In this document: one piece after another, positions 55,603 through 64,000 of the stretch
Position numbering within the stretch: the stretch's first letter is position 1
Layout: every line of letters begins with the position of its first letter
Assembly: GCA_016169945.1 (NCBI GenBank)
Contig: JADLSH010000273.1
Span: forward strand, 2,833,001 to 2,897,000
Length of the DNA: 64,000 nt
Direction of reading: 5' to 3'
DNA from: Trachythela sp. YZ-2020
Lineage: Eukaryota; Cnidaria; Anthozoa; Malacalcyonacea; Clavulariidae
Program-made: the position numbers and the translations under genes
The notes under the pieces: generated by a model
What the model saw: only the letters and a program-made list of their open reading frames with translations
The model's database searches: none
What the model was told of the DNA's origin: nothing

Positions 55603-55783
55603 ACGACCACGTGGAACGCCGCATATAATTATATTATAAAAGTGCTGTCAGTTGAATACTAATAGACTATGAGAAAGTACACTGATTACCCTTTTTACTA
55701 AACGTTTCCGTTTCCGATAAGCATTGGACGATACATTTCTAACGTCATTTCTTTTTTCTGCGAAACAATAATATTAAAAACTA

Positions 55784-56005
55784 TTAATTAGAAGTGTTAT
55801 TCGACATTGCGAGCCGGTACTTGGTATAATTCAATATAGCAAGACGCTCTATTGAGCGTTTAGTCGCTGGGGCAATGATATAGGCTTTTTCGTAATTAAC
55901 ACATTTTGACAGTGCTACAGCGCTACTATAGGTCATTCGGCAAATATTTCTGTATACAGTGAACAGGTATTCGGTAAACAGTGGGTTATGTTGCCGACTA
56001 AGCAT
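55784..56005 (-). CDS. Candidate exon, unrecognised
   Basis: MLSRQHNPLFTEYLFTVYRN, AVALSKCVNYEKAYIIAPAT and KRSIERLAILNYTKYRLA. Ends at a stop at 55784. Could be a small gene or the start of the minus-strand group at 53-56 kb. Confidence 0.35.
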   Translation of the reverse strand: MLSRQHNPLFTEYLFTVYRNICRMTYSSAVALSKCVNYEKAYIIAPATKRSIERLAILNYTKYRLAMSNNTSN

Positions 56006-56266
56006 TACAGAATCAGAAATACTAAAAATTTAATCCCAAACATACCTCCAGTTCAACTCAAACAATCTTTAATATCTTCTTTATTTCTTGGATTTGACAA
56101 CAGACTTCTCCATTCGAAAATTTAGCTTTTTATGTTTTTATTTCTTGTAGAAAGTTTTGCTTCGATACGACGAGTAGACGTATTTATTTTGAATATTTTT
56201 TTATTTATCGGGTATTTCCTAGCACGCATGTGCTTCCCGTTGTTTGACTATATATGGTTTGCCCAA

Positions 56267-56406
56267 CCTCATACCCAGGCGCTTTGGTTTGCTACACGGT
56301 TACGTCACGAGCGCGCGGAAAACCCGTCCCGTCCTGGCTACGCAATACAAGTTTCCACGCGTGCGTCACGCAACCGCTTAGCACATTAAAGCGCCTGGGT
56401 ACGAGG
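56267..56406. repeat. CCTCGTACCCAGGCGC-ended MITE
   Basis: Inverted ends CCTCATACCCAGGCGCTTTG and AAAGCGCCTGGGTACGAGG, 140 bp, GC-rich interior. TGGTTTGCCCA occurs just outside both ends (offset by three bases on the right), a possible imperfect target duplication. Confidence 0.75.
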
Positions 56407-56409
56407 CTG

Positions 56410-57480
56410 TGGTTTGCCCACAGTTTGTGGTTTACCTGAGCGTTTCAGCCACCACAAAATATCTTATATAGGGTATTTTACCATGGGGAATTCATTCCGG
56501 CCACTTGAAAAACCATAGCAACATGGTCTTTGGGCCCGGTTGTTTTTGTCTGAAAGTCCAGTTTGACCGCACGCTAAGATTTCAAATTTCGACGTAACTT
56601 TGTCAATTTTTATTGTTTTTCTTTGAAAGATGGTCAGTAGGTACTGTTTTTAAAGCTCTATGAAATGGTGTATTAGCAAAAATCACACGGATTTTAAAAC
56701 AGAAATTATAATCGACCGAAAGTACTGAATATATAATTAGTTTACCGATATAATAAATATACCAGATTACTAAGGTTAAAACTCACGGAGATCTGTAAAA
56801 CAATGTGTTTACGATTTTTTTAGCATTAGCCAAGAACAAGTTTTTTTGCTGAATCGATTGGTGGTATTTTTGTCCGTTTTGGATGAGGGGCGCCAAAGAT
56901 ACGAGCTCTCAAAGTCATCATCCTACGATATTCGACAGTCCAGATTTAAAATGACCTAATGTTCATTTTTTGGCTAACAATTCGACAAAAATGCGTGCCG
57001 AAACATATAGTCGCTGTGGGCATAGGTGCCCCAGCGACTAATAATTTAGTCTTGTTAACAAACCGGACGCCGAGCTTTCAGTTCAAATTCTTCTCGGAGT
57101 TCATTCGTCCTTTTTTCCTTCATTCTTCTCGCCACAAAAACTTGCAATTCAAAGCGGGTTAAAACAGCCTGTTTATGTTGTAGTAAATGTACACCTTTGA
57201 CCTTGAATTGTTCGCTTGACAATATGACAAGTGCTATGATACATTGATACTTGATGTACATTAATCTGATTAAAAGCAAGATCTATTAATTTAAAATGTT
57301 TTTCTAAAGTGTCACTAAAATTACAGTAAAATACAGAACATATCCTGTTCGGTTCTATATCTTGTTAGTTTTTGAAGAAGTGTACAGTCATCTGTTGAAA
57401 AGTAGGAATTTCCCATCGCAATATCTATTAATTAATAACGTTTTCTGAGAATCGCAGTAAAGCGGTACAGAACATGATTG
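56410..57480. other. Non-coding stretch, nothing recognised
   Basis: AT-rich; ORFs are short and lack motifs. Confidence 0.4.
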
Positions 57481-57484
57481 CCAC

Positions 57485-57960
57485 AATTTATTTATTTATT
57501 TATTTATTCAACTTCGCCAGATAAAGGTTATACAAATGACATACACAAGTGCACAACACAAATACAATACAAACATGTAACGAATGGCGAGGACACCACA
57601 ACAGTTAAAACCAATTACTGTGGGCCCTTTTAACATATAAGTTACATATATTATACTAATATCTAGAAACAACAGTTAATGACATTGTTTAAACTTCGAC
57701 AACAGTTACAATTTAAACATATAGACTTCCATGTTCTTGGGTCCTCTGCATCATAACAAATGTGCAGGGCTTTGAAATAATAGTCTCGCAACAATCTTTT
57801 GAATAAGTTAGACTTGTACCTGGATGCCTTAAGTTTGTTGGGAGACAGTTCCAAACTCTCGTAACACGGGTGAAATAGGAACGCTGGAATGTACTAGTCC
57901 TGCACTTTTGTGGACGGAATAATACCTCATTACTACTTGATGATCTGGTTACTCTCGTTG
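57485..57960 (-). mobile_element. Non-LTR retrotransposon 3' end
   Basis: Minus strand: FTRVTRVWN...LP-type residues, then FKRLLRDYYFKAL and DPRTWKSICLNCNCCRSL, a familiar RT C-terminus, ending with an AAAT repeat (TTTATTTATTTATTTATT at 57488-57507 on the plus strand). Confidence 0.75.
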
Positions 57961-58667
57961 AGTCGTTGGAATAATGGGTTGAAAAAGAACATCTTCAGAT
58001 ATTGTGACCAGACCATTTCCAGAGATCCATATACTAATGCCAGTAGGATAACGGCATTAGTTCCAAAGTGTATATACAAGCAGGTATATTCGACCGGGCT
58101 TATTATATAACCGACCTGGATATATCAATATATTTCTTCTCTATTTTACTGAAGCTGAAAACATCATTAATTAATAGATTTTCCAGCAATTTATCACATT
58201 TTAACAGATACTGTACTTTTAAAAAACTAATAGACCAAGATGACATGTCCCGGCATTGTACAATATTCGAGCCCATGAGGAAGTTCACTATCTAGTAGAA
58301 CCGTCAAATGGATCGATCAATAACGAACTCTTCTCACTTTACCAAGACTTTACCCACATAAAGATCTATAAAAAGATTTTGCATGTTTGTATTTCTTTTG
58401 TACCTTTCAATAGTTCTAGAACAAATAGCAGATTACTCATTAGACATTTGGTGCAATGTCGATGATACCGAAATGTGCATAATTCGGAATAATCGGCCAG
58501 CTAATTATTATTAATCAGTAATGGTTTATTCGTAAACAACTTGGAAGTTGTCCACAAAGTAGCAACATAAAAAACTTGATTACCTATGCAAAAATTATAG
58601 TTATATTTACAGATAATATTTATAAGATTTCTGAATTTATAAAAATGTTTAAGATTGTTAAATATGT

Positions 58668-59312
58668 TTAGATTAAGAATATAAAAATGTCAAAGATAAA
58701 CAAGCACGTCTGGCTACTGCTAATGACAATCGTCAAACAGATTGATCGCTTCGCATAAAAATGATTTTTTATATCTGTTCCTTGTTGCCGGTTCATTTGG
58801 TAGTGTCTTGGATTTCTCAACGAGTAGGAGTGTTCTTTGGGTTCAGGTAACAGATAATGCAATTCGTTGTCTTCGTCCCGAACAATCGACCGATATAATT
58901 CACAACAGAGTTTATGTCTGCGTTCTGCTAAAGGTTTTACGTTCAGTGTTGCGAAACTTGTGTCGTACGATGTCTGAGCAGGTGGAATAATTCTAACTGC
59001 TCTTTTTTGAATTTGTTCTATTTGGTTGGACAGTTTTTCGGTAAGAGAAAAGTGCCAAACTTGACATACGTATCCCAGAATGGGCCGTACAAATGAACAA
59101 AAGATGCGCGTTAGGTCAGGAATTGAGACATCTGATCGTTTTAATATTCTGATGGCGTACAATCTTTTGCTCGCCTTTGAGCAAATATAGTTGACATGTA
59201 GATCCCAGGATAGGTCTGAAGAGATAATGAGGCCGAGAAGTTTAAACCACTGCACCGTTTCCACTGTGTTATTGCTGGCTGTAAGTTGGGAGAATGTTGG
59301 TTCTTCGTTCAA
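58668..59312 (-). pseudogene. Non-LTR RT C-terminal fragment
   Basis: WFKLLGLIISSDLSWDLHVN, SFVRPILGYVCQVWHFSLTE, IEQIQKRAVRII and YSLRNPRHYQMN are RT C-terminal blocks, close in pattern to the element at 15692-16478. RT catalytic part absent. Uninterrupted for 214 codons. Confidence 0.85.
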
Positions 59313-59327
59313 AAATGTTATCCGGAG

Positions 59328-59880
59328 CTCTTATATATTCGGGATAATTTCCTTACGCTTAGAAAATAAGAAAACGAAATAAATTTTGAATATTATCGGT
59401 AGAACAAATATTCCATGAGTTTATATATGGTTGACACAAATTGTTGACTTTGAAAGCTCTAAATTCCGGTTTTTAATATTCCGAGTTCTTCTATTTCCAG
59501 TTCCGTGATCACTATTCACATTCCAGATTTTAGGATTAGTCTTTTGGGGCAATTTCGGTCCAGTCCGCGTTTTACTAAGTGAGTCCAGTGCGCATTTTAC
59601 TAATTGAGTCCAGTCCGTGTTCTACTAATTCGTTCTAGTGCGCGTTTTGCTAATTGAGTCCAGTCCGCGTTCTACTAATTGAGTCCAGTCCGCGTTTTAC
59701 TAATTGAGTCCAGTCCGCGTTTTACTAACTGAGTCCAGTCCGCGTTTTACTAATTGAGTCCAGTCCGCGTTTTACTAATTGAGTCAGTCCGCGTTTTACT
59801 AATGAGTCCAGTCCGCGTTTTACCACTCAGTCCAGTTCATGTGCAAGTCCAATGCAGTCCGCGTTTTACCATATGCCCTT
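59328..59880 (+). repeat. Mobile unit with 25-bp minisatellite, copy 1
   Basis: A 230-bp head (59328-59558, with TATATGGTTGACACAAATTG) followed by about 13 units of TGAGTCCAGTCCGCGTTTTA plus CTAAT. The same head and array recur at 61995-62915. Confidence 0.85.
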
Positions 59881-61258
59881 GCTAAGCATTCACAGTAACG
59901 GTAATCGGAATTTTTGCTCAGAATGAAGTTCAGTCGAAATTTATACCTGCCCCTTTTCCGCCTCGCTGACTTTGGCCTAGTTTGGGGTAGTGGGTAAGGT
60001 TCCTTGTGACAGAAGTATAGCAAAGATGATTTAACAAGCTCCTTCTCAATATCGACTTACTTTACCAAATCTCAACCTTTATCCAACTTAATAAATGTTT
60101 TCAACCAATAGCGCGATCCTGTAAGCATGGTGGGCGAAAAATTAGCGAAGGAGCCAAGGATAATTGTCCACTGTGTTCAGACATAATTTTTTTACATTTA
60201 ATGGAAGGCCCGAGGGCTTTCAGAATCGACACAATGATTTATTAATGTAGGCGGCTGGCCGCAAAAAATAGCCGTCTGCGACTAATAGTGATCGAGAGTC
60301 AAAAAATGTTTAAAATCTATACGGGTATGGGTGCATGCTCTCGCATGGAACTATAAAAAACGCGCGGAGATATAAAAAAAACAAAGGACAACTCTGCAGC
60401 AAATTTAATATTATTATTTTATCGGTTGTTAAACAGCAAAGAAATGAAATTAAGGTAGAGCTGAAAGCTAACTCCTTTATTTGTTACTGTTTAACTGTAA
60501 ATTTTAATTAATCTTCCAAATTTTATAAAGGTGAACATGCCTTTATAAAATTTTAGCTAAATTCGTGTGGAAAATCGATTTGCTTTTAATTTTTGCTCTG
60601 ACCAGATGAAAAGTAGCCGGCGCTAAGACTTAAAGTATCCGGCGGAATTAACTCTGGCGGCTGCCGGCTTATTTTGAAAGCCTAATTTAAGTTTAAGTTG
60701 TTCCTCGGTGACATTAAACAATCCAAAGAAATAGGGCCCCCTCCTCTTAGAAATTTATATGTTTGATTAACCCTCACCCCATGGAGATTCAGATAAAATT
60801 AATGTATCCCCTTTAATTGGAAATATGGAAATATGCCATGTGACATGTCCATGGAAATTCCACAAAACTCGAAATTTTTCAAAGACATTCCCCATGGCGT
60901 ACGATTGTACACTTTTTGGCGTACTTGGGTATGAAAATACTAAGAACACATTTCAATGGCAGTAGCTTGCGTAAAGACTTAAAGCTTGGCGTAGCATTTT
61001 CAATGTTTGGTGTGAAATTTGAACGTCTTTCTCATGTCTTGGCATCACATTGTCTTGTTGACCTTGATTTTACCGTAAAATGCATCCTGGATTCGTCCAG
61101 ATGGATCTTTAGTATAAAATGGGCCAATGCATGTGTATCTAATGCTATTGTTTTTTAATTTTGTTTACTCAGGTATTCCCATGTGAAGTTATTAAGACTG
61201 CTGAGAAAACCATGTGATGTTAACCGCAGATATTTGGTAAGTGTAGGGGCGTGTATAT
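59881..61258. other. Non-coding stretch
   Basis: No recognisable gene. GC-rich patches near 60240 and 60615 (GCCGGC) look like old repeat debris. Confidence 0.4.
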
Positions 61259-61905
61259 AGTGTGAGGAATAAAGAGTATATATGACGCGAACTTCAAGAA
61301 GATCTTTGAATTATTATATTTTATTACAGATGTTTTGCCCGTTCGGGCTTCCTCATGAGGCCCTATTTACACTATAACGCTACAGTTGGCACTCAGGAGT
61401 AGGTGGCCATACCGTTGTGAAATTTGCGACAGTTTACACTATACTGTTGTGAAATTTGCGACTGTTTACACTATACGAACCGTAATGCAAACGACCCCTA
61501 AAAATAGCCGAAACGTCAGAGAGCTTACACTTGTGCATGCGCACTGCTTCATATTACTGCATCGTATTACGGATTAGAGTGTTTACAATATGACGCTACG
61601 GCAATTTTACCGTAGCGTATTGATTTGCATCCGGAGTGCCAAGCGTAGTGGTCTGTAGTTAGTACGCTACGGCAAGTTACTCCGTTATAGTGTAAACGCA
61701 ATAGTAACAAGCGTAGTGAATTCTTAACGGAATGCCAATAACCGTACCGTCATAGTGTAAACGGGTTCTGTGGACTTTTACATTGAGGTCTGTAGACTTT
61801 TACACTGAGGAAGCCCGAACGGGCAAAACGTCTGTAATAAAATAGAATAATTCAAAGATCTTCTTGAAATTCGCGTCATATATATACTCTTTATTCCTCA
61901 CAATA
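61259..61905. mobile_element. Inverted-repeat element with hammerhead-like ends
   Basis: Arms 61259-61355 and 61806-61905 are inverted copies (TGTGAGGAATAAAGAGTATA; AGAAGATCTTTGAATTATT; GCCCGTTCGGGCTTCCTCA). The interior contains shorter inverted and direct repeats (TTTACACTATA, GTTGTGAAATTTGCGAC). No coding capacity. Confidence 0.75.
61795..61842 (+). ncRNA. Degenerate hammerhead-like motif
   Basis: Stem I TTACA (61800-61804) pairs with TGTAA (61833-61837); CTGAGGA (61805-61811) fits CUGANGA; stem II GCCC/GGGC (61813-61824); then AAAA (61825-61828) where GAAA is required, so the G12 catalytic base is lost; ACGT then C (61828-61832) could form stem III only as a dimer. Probably inactive. The opposite arm (minus strand, near 61350) lost stem I and the first core C. 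Confidence 0.5.
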
Positions 61906-61994
61906 TTAATACTAAGCGTTGTTGTGTTCTCTGGATCCTTCAAGAAAGCGGCATCAACGTTGGCTAACCAATCTTTATACTGTCCAACTATATA

Positions 61995-62915
61995 TATATA
62001 TATTCGGGGTAGTTTCCTTATATGATAAGAAAACCAAATAAAATTTGAATATTATCGGTATAGGACAAATATTCCACGAGTTTATATATGGTTGACACAA
62101 ATTGTTGACTTTGAAAGCTCTACTGTATATTCCGGTTTTTGATATCCCGAATTCTTCTATTTCCAGTTCCGTGATCACCATTCGCGATCCGGGTTTCAGA
62201 AATAGTCTTTTGGGGCAATTTGGGTCCAGTCCGCGTTTTACTAAGTGAGACCAGTACGCGATTTACTAATTGAGTCCAGTCCGCGATTTACTAATTGAGT
62301 CCAGTCCGCGTTTTACTAATTGAGTCCAGTCCACGTTTTACAAAATGATACCAGTCCGCGTTTTACTAATTGAGTCCATTCCACGTTTTACTAATTGAGT
62401 CCAGTCCGCGTTTTACTAATTGAGTCCAGTCCGCGTTTTACTAATTGAGTCCAGTCCACGTTTTAATAATTGAGTCCAGTCCGCGTTTTACTAATTGAGT
62501 CCAGTCCGCGTTTTACTAATTGAGTCCCGTCCGCGTTTTACTAATTGAGTCCAGTCCACGTTTTACTAATTGAGTCCAGTCCGCGTTTTTCCAATTGAGT
62601 CCAGTCCGCGTTTTACTAATTGAGTCCAGTCCGCGTTTTACTAATTGAGTCCAGTCCGCGTTTTACTAATTGAGTCCAGTCCGCGTTTTACTAATTGAGT
62701 CCAGTCCGCGTTTTACTAATTGAGTCCAGTCCACGTTTTACTAATTGAGTCCAGTCCACGTTTTACTAATTGAGTCCAGTCCACGTTTTACTAATTGAGT
62801 CCAGTCCGCGTTTTACTAATTGAGTCCAGTCCGCGTTTTAGTAATTGATTCCAGTCCACGTTTTACTAATTGAGTCCAGTCCACGTTTTACTAATTGAGT
62901 CCAGTCCACGTTAGT
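61995..62915 (+). repeat. Mobile unit with 25-bp minisatellite, copy 2
   Basis: Head 61995-62225 matches 59328-59558; the array has about 27 units. Units alternate between CCGCG and CCACG at one position, the pattern left by CpG decay or gene conversion. It runs up to 62912, just before a different repeat and two ORFs. Confidence 0.88.
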
Positions 62916-62939
62916 AGGGTAAACATGGGTACCACGCCT

Positions 62940-63120
62940 CATTTTTTTGCTGACGTCAGCATTTTTGAAAAACGTCAGCAAAAATAAAACGTCAGCATTT
63001 TAAAACACCCGATTCCCACGTGAACAACACTTTTCAAAAACTATTGCGCAATACTGTACAACACTGCACAACACTGTGCAACACTGTGCAACACTGTACA
63101 ACATTTTCCCAAAAACACTT
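62940..63120. repeat. ACGTCAGCA and ACAACACTGTGC short repeats
   Basis: Three to four copies of ACGTCAGCA in both orientations (62952-62998), then five tandem 12-bp units of ACAACACTGTGC type (63057-63104). They lie immediately upstream of the two final ORFs and could be a control or end region. Confidence 0.6.
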
Positions 63121-63196
63121 TCCAAAACACTTCAGAAAATTGAGGTAAGATTTGAAATCGACATTTTCACCAACCAAAAAGAAAAGAATGTGAAAA

Positions 63197-63430
63197 ATGA
63201 GTAAAAGGTGTATAAATGTGTTACATTGTGTAAACACTTATCGTGTAGTTTGCACCGTTGAGGATTGTGATTGGGCAGGAACTAAGACAGGACTTAAATT
63301 ACACTTAAAAATAACTCATAAAATGAATGCAAGAGTAACAAAGTGTAATCAGCATAAGGTTTGTCGGGTTTGTAAGGATACATTTACAGTCGATGAGTTT
63401 AAGAGACATAAAAACGCACATCGCTCTTAG
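63197..63430 (+). CDS. Small two-zinc-finger protein (77 aa)
   Basis: MSKRCINVLHCVNTYRVVC start. Finger 1: C19, C24, H36, H41 (C-x4-C-x11-H-x4-H). Finger 2: C56, C59, H71, H75 (C-x2-C-x11-H-x3-H). All ligands are present and the linker is short. Intronless. Stop at 63430; the next ORF starts 30 bp later on the same strand. Such compact spacing is unlike the spliced genes in the window and suggests a virus-like or large self-synthesising element. DNA or RNA binding is likely; the partner is unknown. Confidence 0.6.
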   Translation: MSKRCINVLHCVNTYRVVCTVEDCDWAGTKTGLKLHLKITHKMNARVTKCNQHKVCRVCKDTFTVDEFKRHKNAHRS

Positions 63431-63460
63431 TAAACACCCTACACTACTACCGTATGAGGA

Positions 63461-64000
63461 ATGCTAAATGATTTTTATAATCCTAAGGGTTATAAAACAA
63501 AATCTTCACAAATAAAAGCTATCATGGATCAAACACAAATTAACAAATGTTTATACCTTATAAATGACACAGTGAGTAAAACCAAAATTCTTACCTGTCG
63601 TAATTTTATTGGAAAAATTAAAATGTTAACAGACACCAAGTTTAAATTTCACCACAACATAGTAAAAAGATTATTAGCTATGATACAAGTTGTCATCGAA
63701 CATAAAGACCCCATAGAATTAACACATGGACTAAGATCGTTATGGATTAACTTATTACACCAATCATGTTTTGTATACAAAACCAAAGGGTTATGGACTT
63801 GTATTATAAATCTTGGAAAAAAACCTATATATTGTCTTAACGATAAAAAACACACCGAGGACATTATTAATTATTTTGAGAAATATGGACTAGACAGTTG
63901 TTGTGGTGTTAAATATGTAAAATTAATTATGACAGGGGCTATTTTTAGTTGTTATTCCAGACAACTATCACCTAATACAACTTACAAAATGTGGAAAAAT
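63461..64000 (+). CDS. Unidentified ORF running off the window (180+ codons)
   Basis: From the ATG at 63461 the frame is open for 180 codons to the last base, in AT-rich sequence where stops would be frequent. Start MLNDFYNPKGYKTKSSQIKA; later KILTCRNFIGKIKML, GLRSLWINLLHQSCFVYKTK, INYFEKYGLDSCCGVKYVKL. Rich in Lys, Ile, Leu and Cys; no signal peptide or clear membrane span. I do not recognise the family. It follows the zinc-finger ORF by 30 bp. A Maverick/Polinton-like or other endogenised viral element is possible but unproven. Confidence 0.55.
   Translation, partial: MLNDFYNPKGYKTKSSQIKAIMDQTQINKCLYLINDTVSKTKILTCRNFIGKIKMLTDTKFKFHHNIVKRLLAMIQVVIEHKDPIELTHGLRSLWINLLHQSCFVYKTKGLWTCIINLGKKPIYCLNDKKHTEDIINYFEKYGLDSCCGVKYVKLIMTGAIFSCYSRQLSPNTTYKMWKN

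Noticed and set aside
62225..62912. Possible CRISPR array
   Set aside because: 25-bp units are contiguous with no spacers, no Cas genes, eukaryotic context; it is a minisatellite.

Overview
Eukaryotic (animal) genomic DNA, AT-rich and saturated with mobile elements; no prokaryotic operons, rRNA or CRISPR. The protein families (Penelope-like elements, CR1/L2-like non-LTR elements, DUF6589 and RecQ-like fragments, integrase-core genes, P/THAP9-like transposase, SAM-domain/'SAMD3-like' genes) and the many MITEs and a tRNA-type SINE fit a cnidarian, probably an anthozoan. Species is not determinable from the window and this assignment is by recollection of family distribution, not by search.

Layout. 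0-4.2 kb: Penelope-like element (PLE) pieces with GIY-YIG endonuclease, two hammerhead ribozymes (HHRs), then a tandem 282-bp retrozyme-like repeat with two more HHRs, and a non-LTR insertion. 4.2-9.3 kb: DNA transposon with 80-bp inverted ends and a 9-bp target duplication, carrying a RecQ-like helicase start and a decayed DUF6589-type gene, itself invaded by a mariner-like foldback and a PLE fragment. 10-13.6 kb: second PLE copy with HHR, a MITE holding a non-LTR tail, and an inverted retrozyme copy. 14.8-19.4 kb: decayed multi-exon transposase-like gene. 20.6-24.7 kb: foldback element with an internally deleted reverse transcriptase, SINE, hAT MITE. 24.9-28.7 kb: integrase-core element in two inverted copies around a non-LTR tail.

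28.9-39.3 kb (minus strand): an eight-exon SAM-like gene whose large intron holds a 5.2-kb inverted-repeat element with a cysteine-protease-like gene and several nested MITEs. 39.9-45.6 kb (plus strand): a transposase-derived zinc-finger gene starting head-to-head 547 bp away. 46.1-50.1 kb: third integrase-element copy and a P-element with a 0.7-kb inverted duplication. 50.4-56 kb: unrecognised exon-like coding pieces. 56-62.9 kb: MITEs, non-LTR tails and a mobile unit with a 25-bp minisatellite. 63.2-64 kb: two compact intronless ORFs, the last running off the window.

The main biological theme is self-cleaving RNA in retroelements: five canonical HHRs plus one retained in an inverted copy, with compensating stem-I changes, and a shared 11-nt motif downstream of the ribozymes in both PLE and retrozyme-like units. 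The other theme is multi-gene DNA elements assembled from poorly described families. Exon boundaries are read by eye from splice sites and frame continuity; all family names come from motif recognition, not from searches.
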